Below are positions 4,409 through 11,571 of a stretch of 11,571 bases of DNA, one piece after another. The stretch is from Bacteroidetes bacterium UBA4408. GTDB lineage: Bacteria > Bacteroidota > Bacteroidia > UBA4408. The notes beneath the pieces are model-generated. The model saw only the letters and a list, made by a program, of their open reading frames with translations, did not search any database and was not told the DNA's origin. How positions within the stretch are numbered: the stretch's first letter is position 1; each line of letters begins with the position of its first letter. Position numbers and translations under genes: made by a program. The stretch covers positions 1 to 11,571 of the forward strand of contig DGQS01000154.1 of NCBI GenBank assembly GCA_002389785.1, written 5' to 3'.

Positions 4409-6337
4409 CTATCCTGCCATGCTGGCGCGCTTTGCAGCAATAATTTCCTTTGCTGAGCTTACAATTCCAGCCACATCAAAACCACACTCGGCCCACAACT
4501 CTTTTTGCTCACCGTGGTGAATGTATTTGTCGGGAATTCCCAAACGGCAAACTTGCGCATGGTACCCATTTTCGGCCATAAACTCAACCACCGCACTTCC
4601 CATTCCTCCAATTATACATCCATCTTCAACAGTAATTACTCTATTAAATTTGGTAAACACTTCATGCAACAATAATTCGTCAATTGGTTTGGCAAAACGC
4701 ATGTCGTAATGAGCTGCGCTAATGCCATCTTTCAATAATTCAGAACAAGCTTTGGTGGCGAAATTTCCGGGATGTCCAATAGTTAAAATAGCAATGTCTT
4801 CTCCATTTACTAAGCGACGACCTTTCCCAATTTGTAATTCACGAAATGGAGTTTTCCATTCGGGCATTACGCCATTTCCACGAGGATAGCGAATGCTGAA
4901 TGGTCCTTTGTTTTCGAGTTGAGCGGTATACATCATGTTGCGAAGCTCTTCTTCGTTCATGGGCGCCGCTACTACCATGTTTGGAATACAACGGAAATAG
5001 GCCAAATCGTAAGCGCCGTGATGAGTTGCACCATCGGCACCCGCACATCCACCCCGATCCAAACAAAAAACAACGTTCAAATTTTGCAGTGCAACATCGT
5101 GAATTACCTGATCGTAGGCGCGTTGCATAAAGCTTGAATAAATATTGCAAAAAGGCAATAATCCTTGTGTGGCAAGTCCTGCTGAAAAAGTTACCGCATG
5201 CTGCTCTGCAATACCTACATCAAAAGCCCTGTTTGGCATTGCCTTCATCATAATGTTGAGCGAACAACCACTGGGCATAGCGGGTGTAATTCCCATTATT
5301 TTTTCGTTTGTTTCGGCAAGCTCAACAATGGTATGTCCAAATACATCCTGGTATTTAGGTGCTTGTGGAGAAGTGGGCATTACCTTAACAATTTCGCCGG
5401 TGTCTTTATTAAACAGTCCGGGCGCATGCCAAGTGGTTTGATTACCCTCTTCACTGAGTTCGTATCCTTTTCCTTTTACGGTAAGTATGTGCAATATTTT
5501 TGGACCCGGAATGTCTTTTAAATCGGCTAAAACCTTTGCTAACCTTTCAACATCGTGTCCATCAACGGGGCCAAAATAGCGGAATTTAAGCGCTTCAAAC
5601 AAATTGCTTTGGCGCAGTAAAGTCGCCTTTATTCCGTTTTCTACCTTGGAGGCAATTTCTTGTGCATTCGGGCCAAACTTGCTTATTTTTCCAAGTAATT
5701 TCCAAATCTCATCCTTGGCCTTATTGTAGGTATGAGAAGTAGTAATATCGGTAAGGTATTCTTTCAAAGCTCCAACATTTGGATCAATGCTCATACAGTT
5801 ATCGTTGAGCACTACCAGTAAATTTGACTTTTCAACACCGGCATGGTTAAGCCCCTCAAATGCCAGTCCTGCAGTCATAGCACCATCGCCAATTACAGCA
5901 ATGTGTTGTCGGTCTTTTTCTCCTTTAAAATGCGAAGCAACAGCCATTCCTAATGCTGCCGAAATGGAAGTAGAAGAGTGTCCAACACCAAAGGTATCGT
6001 ATTCGCTTTCGCTCCTTTTTGGAAATCCGCTTATGCCTTTGTATATGCGGTTTGTGTGAAATTGCTTGCGGCGGCCGGTTAATATTTTATGCCCGTATGC
6101 TTGATGCCCAACATCCCAAACCAATTGATCGTAGGGTGTATTGAATACATAGTGCAAAGCCACAGATAACTCCACAACCCCAAGGCTTGCGCCAAAGTGC
6201 CCGCCCTTTATCGATACTACATCAATGATAAACTGACGCAATTCGTCGCAAACTTGTTTCAACTGACTTTCGTCGAGTTTTTTTAAGTCTGCCGGAAACT
6301 CAATAGTTTCAAGAAGAGGGCCTGCTTTTATTTCCAT
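4409..6337 (-). CDS. dxs: 1-deoxy-D-xylulose-5-phosphate synthase
   Basis: Dxs joins pyruvate and glyceraldehyde 3-phosphate to form 1-deoxy-D-xylulose 5-phosphate, with thiamine diphosphate and Mg2+, the first step of the MEP isoprenoid pathway in the cytoplasm. From ATG at 6337 it is 642 residues, normal for the family. Visible landmarks are GGHFGASLG (about 45-53), DVGHQAYGHK (75-84), the ThDP motif GDG (150-152) with NDN about 28 residues later, VDGHD, TVKGKGYE, DVGIAEQHA with the catalytic Glu (about 378), and ADGATHHGAYDLAY with the substrate-site histidines. The transketolase C-terminal domain follows, with EDGCIIGGMGSA near its start. The loop DRGGCAGADG is slightly unlike the common DRAGxVGADG. 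An in-frame TTG at 6376 would add 13 residues (KRSCCLGLLKNK) without family character, so ATG at 6337 is preferred. It follows slyD by 86 bp. Confidence 0.97.
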   Translation of the reverse strand: MEIKAGPLLETIEFPADLKKLDESQLKQVCDELRQFIIDVVSIKGGHFGASLGVVELSVALHYVFNTPYDQLVWDVGHQAYGHKILTGRRKQFHTNRIYKGISGFPKRSESEYDTFGVGHSSTSISAALGMAVASHFKGEKDRQHIAVIGDGAMTAGLAFEGLNHAGVEKSNLLVVLNDNCMSIDPNVGALKEYLTDITTSHTYNKAKDEIWKLLGKISKFGPNAQEIASKVENGIKATLLRQSNLFEALKFRYFGPVDGHDVERLAKVLADLKDIPGPKILHILTVKGKGYELSEEGNQTTWHAPGLFNKDTGEIVKVMPTSPQAPKYQDVFGHTIVELAETNEKIMGITPAMPSGCSLNIMMKAMPNRAFDVGIAEQHAVTFSAGLATQGLLPFCNIYSSFMQRAYDQVIHDVALQNLNVVFCLDRGGCAGADGATHHGAYDLAYFRCIPNMVVAAPMNEEELRNMMYTAQLENKGPFSIRYPRGNGVMPEWKTPFRELQIGKGRRLVNGEDIAILTIGHPGNFATKACSELLKDGISAAHYDMRFAKPIDELLLHEVFTKFNRVITVEDGCIIGGMGSAVVEFMAENGYHAQVCRLGIPDKYIHHGEQKELWAECGFDVAGIVSSAKEIIAAKRASMAG

Positions 6338-6376
6338 TTTATTTTTTAATAATCCGAGACAACAACTTCGTTTCAA

Positions 6377-6399
6377 TTGGGTTATTGTGTTAAGCCCAA
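6377..6399 (-). promoter_or_regulatory. Small hairpin between slyD and dxs
   Basis: TTGGGTTA (6377-6384) and TAAgCCCAA (6391-6399) pair over 8 bp with one bulged base and a 6-nt loop. It lies about 40 bp before the dxs ATG. There is no U-run, so it is not a standard terminator; it could be an operator, an mRNA processing site or chance. Confidence 0.25.
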
Positions 6400-6423
6400 G
6401 CGTTATCTGTAAATTAACATTTC

Positions 6424-6936
6424 TTAATGATGATGTCCATGTGGGCCGTGTACATGTCCATGTGCAAGCTCTTCAGCGCTGGCATCACGAATGTCGAGCA
6501 CAATCCCTTTAAAGCGTAAATCCTGTCCTGCAAGCGGATGATTGAAATCCATACGTACATGTGCATCGGTAATTTCTTCCACAACACCCTGCAAACGGTT
6601 TCCTTCGTTGTCGGTCATTGGAAGTGTATTTCCAACTTTTACCATTTCTTCATCAATACTCCCATCTTCCGCTTTAAATGCTTCAATTGGAATTGTAACA
6701 ATACTATCTTCATCTACCAATCCATATCCATTTTCGGCTTCAATTTTAAAATCAAAACTATCGCCTACTTGTTTTCCTTTTAGGTTATTTTCAAATGCTT
6801 CCAGCAATCCACCTGCACCGAATAAAAAAACAAATGGATGTTCGGCATCCGTTTTTTCAACTAACACTTCCATGTTGTTTTCATTCACCGTTAAGTGATA
6901 ATTTACACTTACCACTTTTTTATTTTCTATAATCAT
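6424..6936 (-). CDS. slyD: SlyD-type FKBP peptidyl-prolyl cis-trans isomerase
   Basis: This 170-residue protein has the SlyD layout. The first FKBP part (1-70) contains the core pieces FLFGAGGLLEAFENNLKGKQVGD and ENGYG. The insert-in-flap chaperone domain (about 72-135) follows, then DFNHPLAGQDLRFKG (130-144), which is characteristic of SlyD, and a His-rich tail (159-170) with seven histidines. SlyD speeds prolyl isomerisation, acts as a chaperone in the cytoplasm, and through its tail binds Ni2+ and other metals; in E. coli it helps hydrogenase nickel loading. No hydrogenase or urease gene is in this window, so the metal role here is unknown. The start ATG at 6936 puts the first FKBP strand directly at the N-terminus, as expected. 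It sits 97 bp after the TonB-like gene and 86 bp before dxs. Confidence 0.9.
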   Translation of the reverse strand: MIIENKKVVSVNYHLTVNENNMEVLVEKTDAEHPFVFLFGAGGLLEAFENNLKGKQVGDSFDFKIEAENGYGLVDEDSIVTIPIEAFKAEDGSIDEEMVKVGNTLPMTDNEGNRLQGVVEEITDAHVRMDFNHPLAGQDLRFKGIVLDIRDASAEELAHGHVHGPHGHHH

Positions 6937-7033
6937 TGTAAGGGTTTAAAAAATGAGGCGTAAAATTAAGATTTTTATTTAAAAAGAGCTTATTTAAAGC
7001 ACTGTTTTTGTTTTATTTGCATGCCTACAGATG

Positions 7034-8116
7034 CTATTTACAAAAGCGATGATATAGATCTTCGCCTTTGGCGCTTTTAAGTTCTTGTAACTCTTGTATA
7101 CTTTTGCAGCCTTGAATGGTATCGTTTAGCATAAAATACACTGCCGAAAGATTGTATAATACCCCAACATCTTTATTGTCGAACTCTTTTGCTTTTTGAA
7201 AAGAAGCAAGAGCGTTGTGATAGTTGTTTTTACCAACCCATTCAACTCCTTTATTATAATTTATATCTCTGTTACGCGCATTTGTTTCTGTAATATTATT
7301 AACATGGGGACTACTATTAAAGTAAGTTTTACCACCAACTCCAAATTGTACTGTTGCAACACCCGATACGTTGACGGGCAAACCGTTTTGCCTACCACAT
7401 TTCCAGTGTCCATTGCTTGAAGTAACCACTCTCACAGCTTCCTCGTTTAAGTCAGGATGGCCTCCTTGTAAAACTTTAACATCGCTTATACTGTCGTTTT
7501 TAAGAATAACATATGTAACAAAAACTCTTCCGGATAAATGCTTTTTTATAACAGCTTCAGGAAGAATTATGTTGTGTAGAATAAATTCATCAAAAGTTAC
7601 ATTTCCGCCGATAAACTGTGGCATTTCCTGTACAATGCTATAAATTGTATTTTCTTTATTCACAGGATTAGGTGATGAGTTTGTAGGACTAGTGTTAATT
7701 AACTTAAATACCACAGGCAAAACCATGGATACATTCACAGGGATCCCATGATGCACTCCGTTTTCCCATAGCCCGCTAGTTTGTGCAATTACTCTAAGCG
7801 CTTCGAGGTCCAATGCGAAGCCTGCGCTTTTAACAACCTCAATGTTACTGATCGATTGGTTGCTTAACACAACAAATTTTACATAAACCTTTCCACTCAG
7901 ATTATTTTCAATGGCACTGGCCGGATATTGAATATTAGCAGCCAGAAATTGAAACAAAGCCTCATCTCCTCCACGAAATCTAGGCATCTCATCCACAACA
8001 GTATAAACCGAATCGTTGTTTATAGTATCGACACAAACTCGAAAACAGAGAGCATAGCTTGGGACCGAAAGCGCCATTAATAGTAAGAAACAAAAAATGT
8101 AATTGAATTTTTTCAT
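7034..8116 (-). CDS. Secreted protein with two TonB C-terminal-like domains and a TPR tail
   Basis: This 360-residue protein starts with a signal peptide (1 to about 23). Two homologous TonB-C-like domains follow, about residues 38-139 and 158-260. Each opens with EMP(R/Q)F-x-GG and contains an LSG(K/R)V(Y/F)V strand, a (V/I)L-N-SIS segment and a G(I/L)PVNVS segment near its end. The C-terminal 75 residues contain a TPR-like pair of helices (NYNKGVEWVGKNNYHNALASFQKAKEF then VGVLYNLSAVYFML). There is no N-terminal membrane anchor plus Pro-rich linker as in real TonB, so it is probably periplasmic or outer-membrane associated and not an energy transducer; this is inference. It starts 36 bp after the barrel protein gene, suggesting co-expression and possibly a shared envelope task. 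Extra cysteines (C24, C28, C240, C337, C359) may form disulfides. Confidence 0.82.
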   Translation of the reverse strand: MKKFNYIFCFLLLMALSVPSYALCFRVCVDTINNDSVYTVVDEMPRFRGGDEALFQFLAANIQYPASAIENNLSGKVYVKFVVLSNQSISNIEVVKSAGFALDLEALRVIAQTSGLWENGVHHGIPVNVSMVLPVVFKLINTSPTNSSPNPVNKENTIYSIVQEMPQFIGGNVTFDEFILHNIILPEAVIKKHLSGRVFVTYVILKNDSISDVKVLQGGHPDLNEEAVRVVTSSNGHWKCGRQNGLPVNVSGVATVQFGVGGKTYFNSSPHVNNITETNARNRDINYNKGVEWVGKNNYHNALASFQKAKEFDNKDVGVLYNLSAVYFMLNDTIQGCKSIQELQELKSAKGEDLYHRFCK

Positions 8117-8152
8117 GCTAGTTTCAAGTTCAAAAATAACAAAAACGAAGTG

Positions 8153-11100
8153 TTAAAAAAATGCCCTTACCATTACATTGCCAATGTGCACAATTCTTCC
8201 GTTTGCAGCATTTGATTTGCGCCCGTCATAACTTAAATTCAACTGTATGTTATTGGCAAGGTTGCGCTGATAGCTAACATTCCAGGTATAGTTTTTTCCT
8301 GGTTGTAACCCTTCTAACATTTCGTAAGCAAGTTGCGAATTTGCATCACCCGGGTAACTAAACAATATAAAATTAAACTTGGCAAGCAGGCTGCCTTGTT
8401 CGGCTTTTGTGTATTTGATTTCGGCACCCAATTTTTGACCAATTGCCCGCAAACTGTCTTCATTTAAACTTATGGTTTTACTTGTTTTTTCAGAGTATTC
8501 GTAATTTACAGTTGCCCTGAAATTGGTTGAAGGTTGAAAGCTTAATTTTGGTTCAGTACTGAGGTAATTGATGGTGTAATTGCGAGAATTGAAAAACTCA
8601 GAAAAGGACGATTTTACACCGACACTAGCATCGTTGCTAAGCAGCCACTTTCGTGTGATGTTCCAACGAATTTTGAAACTGTGAAATAGATTTGAACGTT
8701 GCTCGGATCCACTTACTAGTAGCGATTTATTTTTGGTTTGCTGATAGGAATAATCGAATCCAAAACGCGAGTTAAAGCGATTCACAAAGAAGGTGTTTCT
8801 AAAAGACGAATTCAATGTTACTATCTCAACATCTTTACTTTGATTTAAAAATGGATTCAAAAACTTTTCTACATCGGTATTGCTGGTTTTACGGTCAATT
8901 CTATAGGCAGTTTGATTGCTCAAAAGAGCTAGAAATTTTCGAAAACCTTTTTTCCCACTCCAAACGTTAGCAGGCGATAATTGCAGTATTTCACTGAACT
9001 GATTGTTGTAAGTTTTTACAAAATCACTGGTAGGTGTAAATACCTTTATGTATTGTTTTTTATCTGCAAATACCGCAACAAAAAACTCATCTAAGTCTTC
9101 AATGCTATCATTGTCGGCATCAATCCATTCGTACAAACCTTGCCCCGGCTGCACTTTGATATACGAAAACTCTTTTTTTACTTCCAATCCCGAACCAACT
9201 TCATAAAAAGTAGAAGTTGTAATGGCTCCTTTTAAAAAGCGTGCAGTATATTCAATTCTTGCTACCAATGAGTTATCGGGTTGTTGAGCCAACAGTAAAC
9301 TATCAACAATAGTAAGTTTGCGATATGTTCCGCTAATTTGCAAAACACTGTTTGCATTTTTAGACAAAAGCAAATTGGCGGCAACACTTTGTCCAACCGA
9401 AGCCTTTGTTAGGAGCCCATTCGTATCGGGTAACCAATCGCTTCGATTGAGGTAGCTAATTCGAAACGAATTTTTTGCGGTATCGGCGCTTTGTACAAAT
9501 GCTTGCCATTCGAGAAAACGAAAGCTAATCGCTAGTAGTGAATCGGTGTTTAGCAAACTTGTTTTATTTTCTTCCTGCTCAATACCGGCACCTATTTTTA
9601 CCCATGGAATTTCTTTTGAGAGAACTGCTTTGTATTTCAAAAATTGCCCGTTGTTGATTTCTGTTTTGTTGGTAAGCAAACTCGAGCGGGCAACCAATTG
9701 AAAACCTCTTTTCGAAATGTCGCTGGTAAGACTATGCTGAAAGCCACGATAAACCGATTGCTCAACGAAACTATTAAGCTGATAAACTGCTGTTCCGAGC
9801 GATTTTTTTTCAACACCCAATTTAGCACCAACGATGTTTTGCAAATTTGTACCGCTTATTGCTGCGCGATTCCAGTCGCGATCAAACTCAATACTTCGAA
9901 AGCGTTCAATGGGCGAAAAGTATTTACTCACAACTTCTAAATTTGTCCCTGTAATTAAATGCAAGGTGTCGTTTTCTTTTGCAGATAGAGGGGTTCGTTT
10001 TGTCAACAAAAACCGCAAAGCATATCCTTCGTCGTCGGTTTTGTTTTTTGATGAGAAGGTGTTTTTATCAAAATTGGTATAGGCCAATTCAATACTTGAA
10101 TTAAAATTGTGGGCAATGGCATAATCGGCAGCAACAACCAACATTTGTTTTTGTTTGGGAGTAATAAGCAAAACAACCGGCTCATAGCTTCCCTGAGCTT
10201 GTCCGTTCACAGGAGCAACCCATTGATATACCTTACCATTTGCGCTGGTTGCGGCAGGTACATAGTTTCCCTTACCACTTCCAACATTGCTAAAATTTAA
10301 TCGGTAAATGGCCTTTGATGAATCGTTTGAATATACAAATACATTGCTATAGCCCAAGGTGTCAATTGCTTTATAGAGTATGGTATTTGGTAAGTACCCA
10401 CTCGTGTCAACTCCTGCTATAAGAGCTTCCTCCAAATTGTCGCCGATGCTATCAAGAACGAGCTTATCGCTTGTTTTTAGCTCCTGCAACAGCGGTTTCT
10501 TTTTGTTGTCTTGTTCCGAAAAATAGTGGATACGCACGTTCAGCTTGTTGTTTTTGTAGTCAGCACCCACATCGTATAATGAACGTGCATAGTTGCGGTC
10601 GCTGTATTGAAACTCGGCAGTAATGCGTTTGTCTTTCGTGATAATTCGCTTGGGAGTAAAACTAACTTCGGCAGTGTTGTAGTCAATCACATAGTCATTT
10701 TCTTGTCCGCGCTCAAGCAATTGCCCATCGAGGTAAATTTTTTCAGAACCCGAAAGTATTACTATGTAGCTTTCATTTTCGGCACCGCGCAAGCGATAAG
10801 GTCCTTGATTTCCCTCTGTTCCAATAATCACGTTCCGCGAAAACTTACCTTTCGAAACAGCAGCACTTAATGCTACAGCGAGTGTGTTGTTTTTTTGTTT
10901 TTCGGGAGTAGCACCCAAGCCAAAACTGCTAGTAAAGCTGGCACCCTGCGACTTTTTAAAATAATTCATAAAGTAGGAATTAGGCCGCAACAATTGAAAA
11001 TCGCCCGCTATTAATTTTGATTTATCGTCATTAAATTGAATGTATACACGATCAAATTCTTGTAATTGTTGCGTGTTACCTTCCGGTTGTATGGGAATAT

Positions 11101-11571
11101 TGTCGTCAGCAATGGCAGCCAAGATGCTAATTTTATCGGTAATTTTTCCGCTGAGCTGTAAATTCAAATTCGAATTCAACACCACATCCTGATTGTTTCC
11201 AAAGGCAATACCACGCGAAATACTGCCATTTTTTGATAAGCCTTCACTCGCAAAAAAGTCGTTGTTTTTCTTTTCAATATCTGTATACACAAAGGGATTT
11301 ACTTTACCGGATTCATCGGGTTTTAGCCAGGTACTATTTTTATGGTACCTAGCTTTGCCAAACAAAAAGGGAAATACACTGTAGCTAGCTAGGATGGTTT
11401 TTGAAGTAAGGAGACTATCTTTCAACAGTTCCGGTAAAAACACGAGCCGACCGCTGTTTGCTAATACTTTGTAAGATGTTGTTGGTATAAGCACTCCCGA
11501 ACTATCTGTTAATACTACACTTCCGGCAACTATGCTCAGGGTGTCGAGTTGAAGTGTATCGGATTGTAGAA
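8153..11571 (-). CDS. Large outer-membrane beta-barrel-like protein, 5' end missing
   Basis: The reading frame is open to the right edge, so the true start is outside; the visible part is about 1,138 residues. A GTG at 11494 is in frame, but 25 more codons upstream continue a beta-rich Asp/Ser/Thr pattern, so it is not taken as the start. An early part (about 11050-11230) reads ISRGIAFGNNQDVVLNSNLN and LSGKITDKISILAAI, typical of barrel strands. Around 10640-10830, YRLRGAENE...GSEKIYLDGQLLERG...DYVIDY...VSFTP resembles a domain also present in the type IX translocon protein SprA, as I remember it. Near 9085-9123, DADNDSIEDLDEF looks like a calcium-binding loop. The last 500 residues alternate polar and apolar residues with many aromatics, and the protein ends in VMVRAFF, the terminal Phe of barrel proteins. 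SprA itself is about twice this length. Function is unknown. Confidence 0.75.
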   Translation of the reverse strand, partial: LQSDTLQLDTLSIVAGSVVLTDSSGVLIPTTSYKVLANSGRLVFLPELLKDSLLTSKTILASYSVFPFLFGKARYHKNSTWLKPDESGKVNPFVYTDIEKKNNDFFASEGLSKNGSISRGIAFGNNQDVVLNSNLNLQLSGKITDKISILAAIADDNIPIQPEGNTQQLQEFDRVYIQFNDDKSKLIAGDFQLLRPNSYFMNYFKKSQGASFTSSFGLGATPEKQKNNTLAVALSAAVSKGKFSRNVIIGTEGNQGPYRLRGAENESYIVILSGSEKIYLDGQLLERGQENDYVIDYNTAEVSFTPKRIITKDKRITAEFQYSDRNYARSLYDVGADYKNNKLNVRIHYFSEQDNKKKPLLQELKTSDKLVLDSIGDNLEEALIAGVDTSGYLPNTILYKAIDTLGYSNVFVYSNDSSKAIYRLNFSNVGSGKGNYVPAATSANGKVYQWVAPVNGQAQGSYEPVVLLITPKQKQMLVVAADYAIAHNFNSSIELAYTNFDKNTFSSKNKTDDEGYALRFLLTKRTPLSAKENDTLHLITGTNLEVVSKYFSPIERFRSIEFDRDWNRAAISGTNLQNIVGAKLGVEKKSLGTAVYQLNSFVEQSVYRGFQHSLTSDISKRGFQLVARSSLLTNKTEINNGQFLKYKAVLSKEIPWVKIGAGIEQEENKTSLLNTDSLLAISFRFLEWQAFVQSADTAKNSFRISYLNRSDWLPDTNGLLTKASVGQSVAANLLLSKNANSVLQISGTYRKLTIVDSLLLAQQPDNSLVARIEYTARFLKGAITTSTFYEVGSGLEVKKEFSYIKVQPGQGLYEWIDADNDSIEDLDEFFVAVFADKKQYIKVFTPTSDFVKTYNNQFSEILQLSPANVWSGKKGFRKFLALLSNQTAYRIDRKTSNTDVEKFLNPFLNQSKDVEIVTLNSSFRNTFFVNRFNSRFGFDYSYQQTKNKSLLVSGSEQRSNLFHSFKIRWNITRKWLLSNDASVGVKSSFSEFFNSRNYTINYLSTEPKLSFQPSTNFRATVNYEYSEKTSKTISLNEDSLRAIGQKLGAEIKYTKAEQGSLLAKFNFILFSYPGDANSQLAYEMLEGLQPGKNYTWNVSYQRNLANNIQLNLSYDGRKSNAANGRIVHIGNVMVRAFF

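Noticed and set aside
4335..5521. Several plus-strand and alternative-frame reading frames
   Set aside because: They lie within or run into dxs, whose own frame carries all family motifs, and they show no domains of their own.
6374..6376. TTG as dxs start
   Set aside because: The extra 13 residues are not like the family N-terminus, and an ATG lies at 6337 directly before the conserved region.
11492..11494. GTG as start of the barrel gene
   Set aside because: The frame stays open for 25 further codons to the window edge and no signal peptide follows the GTG, so the real start is outside.

Overview
The window looks like chromosomal DNA of a member of the Bacteroidota, probably an environmental Chitinophagales/Sphingobacteriales-type organism. 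The evidence is an AT-rich base composition, weak or absent Shine-Dalgarno sequences, type II signal-peptide and DUF2341 surface proteins, a large outer-membrane barrel of a Bacteroidota-only style, and a Bacteroidota-type -7 element (TAnnTTTG) before the tRNA. Every protein-coding gene I can support lies on the minus strand, so transcription runs from right to left. The genus cannot be fixed from this sequence alone.

Right block (11571 to 4409). A large outer-membrane beta-barrel protein enters from the right edge with its 5' end missing. It is followed after 36 bp by a secreted protein with two TonB C-terminal-like domains and a TPR tail. A SlyD-type peptidyl-prolyl isomerase with a His-rich tail comes next, then dxs, the first enzyme of the MEP isoprenoid pathway. 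Spacings are 36 to 97 bp with no convincing terminator inside the block, so co-transcription is possible but not proven. The barrel and TonB-like proteins belong to the envelope; SlyD and Dxs are cytoplasmic housekeeping proteins.

Middle block (4408 to 2574). A strong nested hairpin follows dxs. Its imperfect pairs are G-U on the plus strand and A-C on the minus strand, so it could be a plus-strand small RNA as well as a terminator. Next come an Mpo1-like (DUF962) membrane protein, tRNA-Arg(TCG) with a candidate promoter and a clean terminator, and then a second copy of the tRNA 3' end lying against its own strong terminator, probably a decayed tRNA or an attachment-site scar. A collagen-like lipoprotein gene follows, with a 13-bp perfect inverted repeat just before its start and a hairpin overlapping its stop codon.

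Left block (2588 to 1). A 410-bp gene-free stretch holds an iterated short motif. After it come a BtpA-family TIM-barrel gene that is longer than usual and a YdcF/DUF218 membrane protein gene 7 bp downstream, probably an operon. The 5' end of a DUF2341 surface-protein gene then runs off the left edge.

I found no complete mobile element, CRISPR array or obvious defence system. The best candidates for something undescribed are the plus-strand structured RNA near 4250-4360, the tRNA-Arg 3'-end duplication, the BtpA variant, and the barrel plus tandem-TonB pair.
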